Positions 17,336 to 26,129 of a stretch of DNA of 64,000 nucleotides are shown piece after piece. The notes under the pieces were generated by a model. That model was not told the origin of the DNA. It saw nothing but the letters and a program-made list of their open reading frames with translations, and did not search any database. Made by a program: the position numbers and the translations under genes. Numbering within the stretch: position 1 is the first letter of the stretch; every line of letters starts with the position of its first letter. The stretch is from Motiliproteus sp036960175 (GTDB taxonomy: Bacteria > Pseudomonadota > Gammaproteobacteria > Pseudomonadales > Balneatricaceae), in assembly GCA_036960175.1 (NCBI GenBank), contig JBALWH010000006.1, forward strand, positions 85,719-149,718, in the 5' to 3' direction.

Positions 17336-18523
17336 TCATCGGTCATCGGCAGCGATGATCTTAATCAGCTTTGATATTACGCCGACGATAAGATTTGCTT
17401 CGCTTTCACTCAAGTTCAGAGGGGGAAGTAGGCGGATAATATTGCCGTCACCAGCGACGTTAATAAGAATGCCTTTGACCTTGGCCAGAACCGTTAATTC
17501 GGTGCAGCGTTGGTCGAGTTCAATAGCAATCATCATGCCTTTGCCGCGAATATCACGAACGTAGCTTGAGTCGTTAAGCTCTTTGCGGAAATCAGCGACT
17601 ATTTTCTCACCCATTGCCGCGGCTTTGGTGCAGAGGTCTTCTTTTTCGATGGTGTTTATCACCGCCAGTGCAGCGGCACAGGCCAAGGGGTTGCCACCGA
17701 AAGTGGATCCGTGATTGCCGGGTTTCAGTGTATTGGCAGCTTCACCGCGGGCCAGGCAGGCGCCGATCGGCACGCCATTGCCGAGGCCTTTAGCGGTAGT
17801 CACGACGTCTGGGATAATACTGCTTGATTGATAGGCGAAATAGTTACCGGTGCGGCCATTGCCAGTCTGGACTTCATCCAGCATTAATAACCACTGTTGC
17901 TGATCGCAGATTTGACGCAGATTACTGAGGTAATCGTCAGCGGGGATTTTGACACCGCTTTCGCCTTGAATCGGTTCGACCAGAATAGCCACGACATTAG
18001 GGTTGTTTTTGGCGATAGTCTTAATTGCTTCAATATCATCAAAGGCAGCCCGCACGAACCCTCCTACCAGTGGTTCAAAACCGGCTTGAACTTTGCGGTT
18101 TCCGGTAGCGCTGAGGGTTGCCAAAGTACGGCCGTGGAATGATTGTTCCATAACAATGATAGCGGGATTGTCGATGCCTTTGTTGTGCCCATAAAGGCGA
18201 GCAAGCTTGATTGCTGCTTCATTCGCTTCGGCACCTGAATTGCCGAAAAAGACAGAATCCATGCCTGAGATAGTACAGAGCTTGTCAGCCAGCTGCTCCT
18301 GCAGGGGGATGGTATAGAGGTTAGAGGTGTGAATTAGTTTGCTAGCCTGATCGGTGATAGCTGCAGTGACTGCGGGATGAGCATGTCCTAGCCCGCATAC
18401 GGCGATTCCACTAAGCGCATCTAGGAATTTATTTCCCTGAGTGTCGTACAACCAGGAACCTTCACCTCTTTCAAAGGCAACAGACATCCTTGCGTAGGTG
18501 TTCATCAACGGCTGTGAAGCCAT
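17336..18523 (-). CDS. argD: Acetylornithine aminotransferase
   Basis: A 395-residue class III PLP aminotransferase that makes N-acetylornithine in arginine synthesis. Start at ATG 18523 (MASQPLMNTYARMSVAF), with GGGAG upstream; the 16 codons further upstream are dropped. Landmarks: FFGNSGAEANEAAIKLAR, SFHGRT, MLDEVQTGNGRTG, and the PLP lysine in TAKGLGNGVPIGA. HGSTFGGNPLACAAALAV completes the active site. ArgD enzymes may also act on succinyldiaminopimelate. It precedes argF. Confidence 0.95.
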   Translation of the reverse strand: MASQPLMNTYARMSVAFERGEGSWLYDTQGNKFLDALSGIAVCGLGHAHPAVTAAITDQASKLIHTSNLYTIPLQEQLADKLCTISGMDSVFFGNSGAEANEAAIKLARLYGHNKGIDNPAIIVMEQSFHGRTLATLSATGNRKVQAGFEPLVGGFVRAAFDDIEAIKTIAKNNPNVVAILVEPIQGESGVKIPADDYLSNLRQICDQQQWLLMLDEVQTGNGRTGNYFAYQSSSIIPDVVTTAKGLGNGVPIGACLARGEAANTLKPGNHGSTFGGNPLACAAALAVINTIEKEDLCTKAAAMGEKIVADFRKELNDSSYVRDIRGKGMMIAIELDQRCTELTVLAKVKGILINVAGDGNIIRLLPPLNLSESEANLIVGVISKLIKIIAADDR

Positions 18524-18826
18524 AGAACTACTCCCTCTAATAACGCAAAAAGGCAGCTGGATTGCTGCCAATAAAAAACTGGCATTTTAACGACTCTTTT
18601 CGGGTGACGCAAACTGGCGTTAGCGGTTGGCAAATTGGTGCATTTAAGGCATCTTATGCAGAGTATAGACGTTGGTGTAAAAATTGGAGGATGGCGAGCC
18701 GTCGGAATAAAGCTAGATTTAACCTGACCATTTTAGTTGGTTTTGTATATAATCAAATTTCTCGTGGCTTCGTGTCCGCAGTCTCGGCATTACGATGATG
18801 AAATTGTTAAGTTAGCAGGTGAATAA
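18524..18826. other. Intergenic region between divergent argD and grxD
   Basis: About 300 bases without a supported gene. It holds the upstream regions of argD (minus) and grxD (plus), including the grxD promoter candidate listed separately. An open frame at 18562-18798 has no recognisable protein character. Confidence 0.6.
18724..18753 (+). promoter_or_regulatory. Likely sigma70 promoter of grxD
   Basis: A -10 hexamer TATAAT at 18748-18753 and a -35 candidate CTGACC at 18724-18729, 18 bases apart, lie about 75 bases before the grxD start. Confidence 0.5.
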
Positions 18827-19156
18827 ATGTCTTCAGTAGTTGATACCATTAAAGAGCAAGTTGAGAGTAATTCCATACTGTTATACATGAAGGGAACGCC
18901 TAAGTTTCCACAGTGTGGCTTTTCTTCTCAGGCGTCACAGGCTTTGATGGCCTGCGGAGAAAAATTTGCTTTCGTTAATATTCTTGAGAATCCAGAGATC
19001 AGAGCGGAACTGCCAAAGTACGCAAACTGGCCTACTTTCCCCCAGTTATGGGTGGGTGGTGAGCTGGTCGGCGGCTGCGACATTATTGTTGAAATGGCAG
19101 AAAGCGGCGAGCTGGAGACTTTAGTAAAGAGTGCTGCGGAAGCTGACTCTGAATAA
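18827..19156 (+). CDS. grxD: Monothiol glutaredoxin
   Basis: A 109-residue Grx4-type monothiol glutaredoxin. The active site is C30-GFS in KGTPKFPQCGFSSQ, with the glutathione-site motifs WPTFPQLWVGGELVGGCDI. Such proteins carry and deliver Fe-S clusters, often with BolA partners. Next to a 2-Cys peroxiredoxin gene, as in the matching Pseudomonas region. Confidence 0.96.
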   Translation: MSSVVDTIKEQVESNSILLYMKGTPKFPQCGFSSQASQALMACGEKFAFVNILENPEIRAELPKYANWPTFPQLWVGGELVGGCDIIVEMAESGELETLVKSAAEADSE

Positions 19157-19252
19157 AGCTCTGCTAATATACTAATATTACCTCAGGGTGAGCCGCTTTT
19201 GTGGTTGGGGTGTTTAGTGCTTTTAACTCAAAAAAATATGGAGATGCTTTAA

Positions 19253-19855
19253 ATGAGCGTACTCGTTGGTAAGGAAGCGCCTGACTTTACAGTAAATGCT
19301 GTGCTGGGTGATGGTCAGATTGTTTCAGATTTTAACTTGAAAGAAGCTATTAAGGGCAAATACGGCTTGGTGTTCTTTTATCCGCTGGATTTTACCTTTG
19401 TATGTCCGTCTGAGCTGATTGCTCTGGACCATCGTATGGATGAGTTTAAGGCTCGTAATGTAGAAGTGATCGGTGTCTCTATCGATTCTCACTTTACGCA
19501 TAATGCATGGCGTAATACTGCTATTAATGATGGTGGTATTGGTCCGGTTAAATATACATTGGCTGCTGATATCGATCACGGTATCTGTAAGGCGTACGAT
19601 GTTGAAGCTGACGCTGGTGTTGCGTTCCGTGGTGCATTCCTGATTGATACAAATGGTGTGGTTCGTTCACAAATTGTGAATGATCTGCCTCTGGGTCGTA
19701 ATATGGATGAGCTGTTGCGTCTGGTTGATGCGTTGCAATTCCATGAAGAGCACGGTGAAGTTTGTCCTGCTGGCTGGACCAAGGGTGACAAGGGCATGAC
19801 CGCCTCTCCTGAGGGCGTTGCCGCCTACCTGTCGGATAATGCCGTAGACCTCTGA
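19253..19855 (+). CDS. 2-Cys peroxiredoxin (AhpC/Prx family)
   Basis: A 200-residue typical 2-Cys peroxiredoxin that reduces hydrogen peroxide and organic peroxides. The peroxidatic Cys is C51 in DFTFVCPSEL, the resolving Cys C171 in GEVCPAGW. The length and the PLDFTFVCPSE motif match the Prx1/AhpC subfamily close to eukaryotic-type Prx. No AhpF partner is adjacent, so it may use thioredoxin. A bidirectional terminator follows. Confidence 0.95.
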   Translation: MSVLVGKEAPDFTVNAVLGDGQIVSDFNLKEAIKGKYGLVFFYPLDFTFVCPSELIALDHRMDEFKARNVEVIGVSIDSHFTHNAWRNTAINDGGIGPVKYTLAADIDHGICKAYDVEADAGVAFRGAFLIDTNGVVRSQIVNDLPLGRNMDELLRLVDALQFHEEHGEVCPAGWTKGDKGMTASPEGVAAYLSDNAVDL

Positions 19856-19875
19856 TAGCTACCTGTCTTGCTAGT

Positions 19876-19903
19876 AAAAAGCCCGCTATCAGCGGGCTTT
19901 TTT
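19876..19903. terminator. Bidirectional Rho-independent terminator
   Basis: The stem AAAAAGCCCGCT / AGCGGGCTTTTT has A and T tracts on the two sides and lies between the convergent peroxiredoxin and rnt genes, so it can end transcripts from both strands. Confidence 0.9.
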
Positions 19904-19936
19904 GTGTTTGTCAGAAGCAGTAATTCCGGTAGATGT

Positions 19937-20593
19937 TTACATGCCCTGCGACCTTAACACCATATCCCAGCCCCCGAGCTCCTTCCAGCGATTGATAATC
20001 ATGCTAAATAACTCGGCAGTTTTCTCAGTATCGTAAAGTGCGGAGTGGGCTTCTTTGGCGTTGAAGTCTATGCCAGCAATTTCACAGGTCTTTGCCAATA
20101 CGGTGTGTCCAAAGGCCAGTCCTGACAGCGTTGCCGTGTCGAAGCTTGAAAAAGGGTGGAATGGATTGCGTTTGATGGCGCAGCGTTCCACTGCTGCATT
20201 GACAAAACCAAGATCGAAAGAAGCATTGTGGCCTACCAGAATAGCGCGTTTACAGCCGTTTGCTTTCACCGCCTTGCGGATGGGCTTGAGGATGCGTTCT
20301 AAGGCTTCTTGTTCCGGGATGGCTCCCCGTAGTGGAGAGTAGGGGTCAATGCCGGTGAACTCTAGCGCGGCCTTTTCGAGATTGGCTCCTTCAAAGGGTT
20401 CGACGTGACAGGAGATGGTTTGCTCTGGCATCAGCATACCCTGTTCATCCATGCCTAGGATTACAGCGGCAATCTCAAGCAGGGCGTCGGTTTGGGCATT
20501 AAATCCGGCTGTCTCAACATCGATAACTACCGGTAGGTAGCCACGAAAGCGTTCAGCCATCATCGGCTCGTAAGTGGATGATTTAAAACTCAC
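19937..20593 (-). CDS. rnt: Ribonuclease T
   Basis: A 218-residue DEDDh exonuclease that trims the 3' ends of tRNA and other stable RNAs. Exonuclease motif I shows D25 and E27 in VIDVETAGF, motif II is VGHNASFDLGFVNAA, and motif III is HSALYDTEKTAELF. Length is normal. It begins nine bases after the end of pyrC on the same strand, as in Pseudomonas, so pyrC and rnt are co-transcribed. Confidence 0.96.
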   Translation of the reverse strand: MSFKSSTYEPMMAERFRGYLPVVIDVETAGFNAQTDALLEIAAVILGMDEQGMLMPEQTISCHVEPFEGANLEKAALEFTGIDPYSPLRGAIPEQEALERILKPIRKAVKANGCKRAILVGHNASFDLGFVNAAVERCAIKRNPFHPFSSFDTATLSGLAFGHTVLAKTCEIAGIDFNAKEAHSALYDTEKTAELFSMIINRWKELGGWDMVLRSQGM

Positions 20594-20602
20594 GAAATTT
20601 CC

Positions 20603-21652
20603 TTAATATTGCAGTTGTGCAGAGACTACCTGCCATTGAATGGTTTCACCAGCCCTTAATGGCACGATGCGATGGTCCCCGAACTCGAGATTGTTTTTCT
20701 GAGTCCAGGCTTTCTTCTCTAGTACGATGTGATCTGAGTTGCGTGCAAGCCCGTAAAAATCGGCACCATAGTGGCTGGCAAAGCCTTCCAGTTTGTCTAG
20801 GGCGCCCATCGTTTCAAATGCTTCGGCATACAGCTCAATGGCCGTAGTGGCGCTGTAGCAGCCTGCGCACCCACAGGCTGCTTCCTTGGCTGTTTGGGCA
20901 TGAGGAGCAGAATCTGTGCCGAGGAAGAACTTATTGCTGCCGCTGGTTGCGGCTTCCAGTAGAGCTTGCTGGTGGATGTTGCGTTTCAGAATGGGCAGGC
21001 AGTAGAGGTGCGGTTTGATACCGCCGACCAGCATATCATTGCGGTTATAAAGCAAGTGTTGAGGGGTTATGGTGGCGGCTAGGTTGATGTCTCCGGTAGC
21101 GACATAATCGGCAGCATCCTTAGTAGTGATGTGTTCCAGTACTATTTTAAGCCCAGGGAAACGCTGTCTTAATGGGATTAGGTTACGGTCAATAAATAGC
21201 TTTTCTCGATCGAAAATATCCACGTCGGCAGCGGTAACTTCTCCATGTATTAGCAGTGGTAGCTGGAGCTTTTCCATAGTTTCGAGGGCTGGATAAATGT
21301 TCTCTAGGGCCGTAACTCCTGAATCTGAATTGGTGGTTGCTCCGGCGGGATAAAGCTTAGCGGCATAGACGCAGCCGCTGGCCTTGGCGGTGCGGATTTC
21401 TTCTGCACTGGTGGTATCTGTCAAATACAGTGTCATCAAGGGTTGGAACGAACGCTTGGCTGGCATCGCTTGAATGATTCGGTCACGGTAGGCTTGGGCC
21501 TGGACGGTGTTTACCACCGGTGGTATCAAATTAGGCATAATAACAGCTCGGCCAAAATAGCGAGCCATGTCGGATACGGTGCTGGGTAGTACCTCACCGT
21601 CACGTAGGTGGACATGCCAATCATCGGGGCGGGTGATTTCGAGCCGTTGCAT
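20603..21652 (-). CDS. pyrC: Dihydroorotase
   Basis: A 349-residue class II dihydroorotase (E. coli PyrC type), closing carbamoyl aspartate to dihydroorotate in pyrimidine synthesis. Zinc ligands H13 and H15 appear in DWHVHLRDG, the carboxylated lysine is K99 in VYAAKLYPAG, and HGEVT, EHITTKDAA and GTDSAPH follow. Length is normal. Divergent from motY and upstream of rnt. Confidence 0.97.
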   Translation of the reverse strand: MQRLEITRPDDWHVHLRDGEVLPSTVSDMARYFGRAVIMPNLIPPVVNTVQAQAYRDRIIQAMPAKRSFQPLMTLYLTDTTSAEEIRTAKASGCVYAAKLYPAGATTNSDSGVTALENIYPALETMEKLQLPLLIHGEVTAADVDIFDREKLFIDRNLIPLRQRFPGLKIVLEHITTKDAADYVATGDINLAATITPQHLLYNRNDMLVGGIKPHLYCLPILKRNIHQQALLEAATSGSNKFFLGTDSAPHAQTAKEAACGCAGCYSATTAIELYAEAFETMGALDKLEGFASHYGADFYGLARNSDHIVLEKKAWTQKNNLEFGDHRIVPLRAGETIQWQVVSAQLQY

Positions 21653-21863
21653 AGTGATTCCTGGAGCGGTTTGATTCGAGGTTATTCTAACAGTGCGGCT
21701 ATGGCTCTGCTACCAGTGCGTATGCCGGAGAATATGAAGATAGCTCGGAATGTCCGAAAATAGCCAAGCTATGTTAAAGTATTTGGCGATACGGACGATT
21801 ATAGATAGGTATAATTAGTCGAACGAACCGGCTCTGAGATCTTCTATTCTTGTTAGGCTTCAT

Positions 21864-22748
21864 ATGACAGTGCGTGCATTATCCTCTCTTTTGAAAAAAC
21901 ACATTGTTTTGGCAATGGTGTTTTCCCTGTCTGCGTCATCCACCTGGGCCGTGACGTTCAGGGCACCCATGGATCAGACCGACTGGCAGCTGCAGTCTTC
22001 AAAATTTAAGTGCAAGCTTAGTCAATCTATTCCTGACTTTGGTAAGGCTGTATTCGAGCGCGGTGCCGGTGAGAAGCTGCGTTTTCTGTTGGATACCAAT
22101 CAGGGTGGGTTGCTGGGTGAAGAGACCATCGTGATGGCGGAATCCCCTGTTTGGATGCCAGGGGATAGTAATCAGCAGATTGGCACTTTCAAAACTCCGC
22201 ATCAAAGTAAGATCAAGGTTGATGAGGCGCTGGCCAACGATATGTTGGTGTCGCTCTACAAGGGGCGCTCTCCTGCCTTGACCAATGCCCGTTGGCATGG
22301 AACCCAAGAGCCCATAAAAGTGGCGATATCTTCGGTTAACTTTCAACAGGCATACTCCAGCTATATGGGGTGTATCGCTGAGTTATTGCCGGTTAATTAC
22401 CGTCAGATAGCTCGATCTGCAATGCTGTTTCCGTCTACTCAGTGGCGGCTTTCGGATGCCTCCAAGAAGCGACTCGACTTGATCGCCCTTTATGTGCAGA
22501 CCGATAAGGCCGTAAACGCAATTTATGTTGATGGTCATTCGGATAATTTGGGTCGACGTCTTGCTAATCGAGATCTTTCTCGCAAACGCGCTGAAGAGGT
22601 AACTCGTTACTTAGTGAACGCTGGGATTGAGGAAGAAATGATGACCACGCGCTATCATGGTGAGCGTTATCCTGTGGTCAAGAATCTTAATAAAGACTCT
22701 CGTAACCGTAATCGTCGTGTAACGGTTCGTTTGGAAAGAGTTAATTAA
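21864..22748 (+). CDS. motY: MotY-like flagellar motor protein (OmpA C-terminal domain)
   Basis: A 294-residue secreted protein with a signal peptide (1-29, ending SASSTWA), a beta-rich N-terminal domain (about 30-155) and an OmpA-like peptidoglycan-binding domain (about 160-290: IYVDGHSDNLGRRLANRDLS, RKRAEEVTRYL and RNRRVTVRLERVN). In Vibrio and Pseudomonas, MotY forms the T ring and anchors flagellar stators; the neighbours pyrC, rnt and argG match motY in Pseudomonas. This suggests a polar flagellum, although no other flagellar gene is in the window. A short AAAGCGC palindrome right after the stop may be a weak terminator. Confidence 0.85.
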   Translation: MTVRALSSLLKKHIVLAMVFSLSASSTWAVTFRAPMDQTDWQLQSSKFKCKLSQSIPDFGKAVFERGAGEKLRFLLDTNQGGLLGEETIVMAESPVWMPGDSNQQIGTFKTPHQSKIKVDEALANDMLVSLYKGRSPALTNARWHGTQEPIKVAISSVNFQQAYSSYMGCIAELLPVNYRQIARSAMLFPSTQWRLSDASKKRLDLIALYVQTDKAVNAIYVDGHSDNLGRRLANRDLSRKRAEEVTRYLVNAGIEEEMMTTRYHGERYPVVKNLNKDSRNRNRRVTVRLERVN

Positions 22749-22760
22749 AGCGCTAAGCGC

Positions 22761-22791
22761 TTTCAATTACTGCTGCTTTTCGGTGTATAAT
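22761..22791 (+). promoter_or_regulatory. Possible argG promoter
   Basis: A consensus TATAAT at 22786-22791 with a weak -35 candidate TTTCAA at 22761-22766 (19-base spacer) would give an argG leader of about 160 bases. No riboswitch or attenuator was recognised in that leader. Confidence 0.4.
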
Positions 22792-22959
22792 CGCCCGATT
22801 GCTCTATAGGGCGGTTATCGGCGCTATGTTGAAAGTTCGTCGTCAGCGTTGAACTTACTGCCAATATTCCAGTTTTTTACCATTATCCCTGTGTGATGAA
22901 TCATACGCGGGGTAGAGGTCGTCCGCAGTGATGGCGGGCCTTGTTTTTCGGAGATAAGA

Positions 22960-24183
22960 ATGTCTGATATTAAAAAGGTTGTTCTGGCCTATTCAGGTGG
23001 CCTGGATACATCGGTAATCGTTAAATGGTTGCAAGAAACTTATAACTGCGAAGTGATTACATTCACCGCTGACCTGGGTCAGGGTGAAGAAGTTGAGCCT
23101 GCTCGTGCCAAGGCCGAAGCTCTAGGTGTTAAAGAGATATATATTGAAGATCTACGGGAAGAGTTTGTACGTGATTACGTGTTCCCGATGTTTCGTGCCA
23201 ACACCATTTATGAAGGTGAATACCTTCTTGGTACGTCCATCGCCCGTCCACTGATTGCCAAACGTCTCGTTGAGATCGCCAACGCTACCGGAGCCGATGC
23301 TATTTCACACGGCGCTACCGGTAAAGGCAATGATCAGGTTCGTTTTGAGCTGGGCGCCTACGCTCTTAAGCCGGGTGTTAAAGTGATTGCCCCTTGGCGT
23401 GAATGGGATCTGAATTCTCGCGATAAATTGATGGATTATTGTGCCCAGCATGACATCGCTGTCGATTTCAAAAAGGGTAAGAAATCTCCATACTCCATGG
23501 ATGCGAACCTGCTGCATATCTCTTATGAAGGTGGTGCGCTTGAGGATCCCTGGACTGAAGCTGAAGAAAGTATGTGGCGTTGGTGCGTTTCTGCAGAGAA
23601 TGCTCCGGATCAAGCGACGTATCTGGAGCTGAGCTATGAGAAGGGTGACATCGTTGCCATTAATGATGAGCCTATGTCTCCTGCCACCGTATTGGAAACC
23701 CTGAATAAGATTGGTGGTGAAAATGGTATTGGCCGTCTTGATATCGTTGAAAACCGATTTGTTGGCATGAAGGCCCGTGGTTGTTACGAAACTCCGGGGG
23801 GGACTATCATGATGCGCAGTCATCGTGCGATTGAATCTATTACTTTGGACCGTGAAGTTGCTCACCTGAAGGACGAGTTGATGCCGCGTTACGCTAAAAT
23901 TATCTATAATGGATTTTGGTGGTCAGAAGAACGCAAAATGTTGCAGACGATGATTGATTACTCTCAGCGCAACGTTAACGGAAAAGTACGTATCAAGCTC
24001 TACAAAGGCAATGTTGACGTCGTTGGCCGTAGTTCTCCAGACAGTTTGTTTGATGAGTCAATCGCCACCTTTGAAGACGATGCAGGCGCTTACAATCAAC
24101 AAGATGCCGCTGGTTTTATTAAACTGAACGCTCTGCGGATGCGGATTGCCGCCGGTAAAGGTCGTGACTTGCTGAACGATTGA
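22960..24183 (+). CDS. argG: Argininosuccinate synthase
   Basis: A 407-residue argininosuccinate synthase, joining citrulline and aspartate with ATP. The N-terminal PP-loop AYSGGLDTSVIV, the citrulline/aspartate region HGATGKGNDQVRFE and the C-terminal FAYN-like YNQQDAAGFI region are present. Length and motifs are normal for the bacterial short type. It lies downstream of motY as in Pseudomonas, with its own leader and a terminator behind it. Confidence 0.97.
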   Translation: MSDIKKVVLAYSGGLDTSVIVKWLQETYNCEVITFTADLGQGEEVEPARAKAEALGVKEIYIEDLREEFVRDYVFPMFRANTIYEGEYLLGTSIARPLIAKRLVEIANATGADAISHGATGKGNDQVRFELGAYALKPGVKVIAPWREWDLNSRDKLMDYCAQHDIAVDFKKGKKSPYSMDANLLHISYEGGALEDPWTEAEESMWRWCVSAENAPDQATYLELSYEKGDIVAINDEPMSPATVLETLNKIGGENGIGRLDIVENRFVGMKARGCYETPGGTIMMRSHRAIESITLDREVAHLKDELMPRYAKIIYNGFWWSEERKMLQTMIDYSQRNVNGKVRIKLYKGNVDVVGRSSPDSLFDESIATFEDDAGAYNQQDAAGFIKLNALRMRIAAGKGRDLLND

Positions 24184-24204
24184 TTTTACCGACTGAAATC
24201 AAAT

Positions 24205-24241
24205 AAAAAGCTCTGTGGGATTCACCTCAGGGCTTTTTTTA
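24205..24241 (+). terminator. Rho-independent terminator after argG
   Basis: The arms AAAAAGCTCTGTGG and CCTCAGGGCTTTTTT form an imperfect stem followed by T residues, 22 bases after the argG stop. Confidence 0.85.
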
Positions 24242-24289
24242 TTTATTGTCGTCCTGTATGTATTTCGGGGATTGTTAAGATAGGACTAT

Positions 24290-25870
24290 ATGAGTGAATT
24301 TTTAACCGGTAAATCGGTTTTGATCGTAGCCAAAAAGCTGGATGTGCTTGGAAGTTTACGTGCGTTTTACTCAGAGATAGGTGCTACTGATATCAGTGTC
24401 GCTTCTTCCGCCAATATGGCGCTTAACATGCTTCGCGTGCGTCCATTTGATTTCTGCATTCTTGAATCGGATCTAGGCGAGAGAGAAAAAACAGGTGCTC
24501 AGGTCATTGAGGAGGCGGGTCGCGAAGGTATCTGGCAGGCGACCTCAGCGTTTTTGTTGATTGTGCCTGAGTCTGTAACTCGCCTTCCCAGAGATTCCGT
24601 TGAGTTTGCTGCTGATACTTTTATTAGTAAGCCTTTGGATATGGAAAAGCTCAAAGTTCGCATGGAAAAACTGCTGAAGCTTAAACAGGCTGTTTATGCG
24701 GTTGAATCTGTTATCGATGCTGGGGATTATGACAAAGCGCTGCTGCTAATCCGCAAGCTGGCTGCCAAATATGCTTCCCTGGAGCTCTATCTTGATCGCC
24801 TGAAAGGGCAGCTCCTTCTAACTATGAATAATTATGAGGAAGCGAAAGGGCATTTTCAACGCATTGTTGAGGATAGAGATTTGGATTGGGCCTATCTTGG
24901 GCTGGGTATTTGTGAGTTCAAACAGGGCCACTATGCGGATGCTTTGGGGCGCTTCAATATTGTGCTGCAACGAACGCCAGGCAGTCTAGAGGCCTATGAA
25001 TGGATATCAAAGGTTTACCGTTGTATTGGTAAAAACCGAGAGGCACAGGTGCTGCTTGAGGAAGCAGTGAAGGTGTTGCCGACAGCCGGGTCTATCCAAT
25101 CAGGGCTTGGCAATGTTGCTAGTGAAAACAGCTCTTGGGTGGTAGCAACAGATGCCTTTCGACATGCGGTGAAATTTGCCCGGCATTCCTGTCATCAGCA
25201 CCAGAATAATTATTTTGGATTGGCCCGATGTCTGCAAACTCAATTGTCCACGGCAAAAACAGATCAATCGGCTGCCGCACAGGAAGAGGCGGTGCGAGTG
25301 TTGGAGGATGTTGCTGAAGAGTATTTGGATGACGATCATATTCGTTTTAGGTCGAGGCTGATGACCTCGGAAACCTACAAAAGGTCCGGAGATATCGCTC
25401 GAGCTAACTCTGCTGCCAAGCATGCCTTTGAAGCCTATCAGCAGCTCAGTGATGATAAAAAGGCCGAAGAACTGGATAATCTGATTGAAGGTGTTGAAGG
25501 TACTTCGGTGCAAGGGTCTGTAGAAGAGTTCAAAGGCGATTTTAATCGTCGTGTTTATACTGAAACCGAGTGGGGACGGAATAACCTCAAAGGCATGGGG
25601 CTGTATCGCAAAGGTCAATTTTTCGAGTCCTTGTGTTGTTTTGATAAGGCGCTTCAGGATGTAGAAGGTAGTCCTAGTATCTTGCTTAATTTGGTGCAGG
25701 CAGGGCATGAGGTGATTAAGCGGGATCCCTCACGAACGGCTGAAGTGCTGGCTATCTGCAATGATCGGCTGCTGAAAATGAGTATTGGCGCGCTGAATAG
25801 CAAGCAGCAGGATCGCTACCGAGTTCTGAGTGAGCGTCGTGCCGAATTGGTAGAAAAAAACTCCCATTAA
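24290..25870 (+). CDS. Receiver-like TPR protein
   Basis: A 526-residue cytoplasmic protein. Residues 8-135 fold like a response regulator receiver (SVLIVAKKLDVLGSLRAFYS, and the conserved FISKPLD lysine), but the acidic pocket is absent and the phosphoacceptor region reads CILESDLG, with E59 where Asp is expected. The rest is tetratricopeptide repeats (about 145-300 and 430-520; for example YEEAKGHFQRIVEDRDLDWA). This architecture is seen in several marine and Pseudomonas-type gammaproteobacteria, where roles are mostly unknown. It probably works as a protein-protein adaptor. A second receiver gene follows 260 bases downstream. Confidence 0.82.
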   Translation: MSEFLTGKSVLIVAKKLDVLGSLRAFYSEIGATDISVASSANMALNMLRVRPFDFCILESDLGEREKTGAQVIEEAGREGIWQATSAFLLIVPESVTRLPRDSVEFAADTFISKPLDMEKLKVRMEKLLKLKQAVYAVESVIDAGDYDKALLLIRKLAAKYASLELYLDRLKGQLLLTMNNYEEAKGHFQRIVEDRDLDWAYLGLGICEFKQGHYADALGRFNIVLQRTPGSLEAYEWISKVYRCIGKNREAQVLLEEAVKVLPTAGSIQSGLGNVASENSSWVVATDAFRHAVKFARHSCHQHQNNYFGLARCLQTQLSTAKTDQSAAAQEEAVRVLEDVAEEYLDDDHIRFRSRLMTSETYKRSGDIARANSAAKHAFEAYQQLSDDKKAEELDNLIEGVEGTSVQGSVEEFKGDFNRRVYTETEWGRNNLKGMGLYRKGQFFESLCCFDKALQDVEGSPSILLNLVQAGHEVIKRDPSRTAEVLAICNDRLLKMSIGALNSKQQDRYRVLSERRAELVEKNSH

Positions 25871-26046
25871 TCTGCGTTGTCGTAAGTCCATTTAGTTCTT
25901 ATTCTTTCTGTTAACTTCTTATTTTCAATAAACCTGCTTCTTATGATGGTCGTTTTAACGAACCCTGGTGGTTATAGGTGGTCATAACTTCTGTAATCTG
26001 CTGTTCCCCTTGTACTATGCTTACAGTGCTGGCGGTCGCAGGTAGT

Positions 26047-26082
26047 TTTTATTGTTTTTATTGTTTTTATTGTTTTTCTTGC
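26047..26082 (+). repeat. Nonamer tandem repeat TTTTTATTG x4
   Basis: Three perfect TTTTTATTG units (26047-26055, 26056-26064, 26065-26073) and a fourth with one change (TTTTTCTTG, 26074-26082) lie upstream of the response regulator start at 26130. They create a spurious hydrophobic N-terminus if translated. Confidence 0.85.
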
Positions 26083-26129
26083 TGTCGCTTCGGCATTGCC
26101 GAAGCTGCGGTAGGGCTGGGAGAGATAGT

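Noticed and set aside
18562..18798. 78-codon frame between argD and grxD
   Set aside because: It covers the grxD promoter and has no protein character.
26052..26129. Hydrophobic N-terminal extension of the response regulator
   Set aside because: It is made by T-rich tandem repeats; the receiver begins right at GTG 26130 with a ribosome site.
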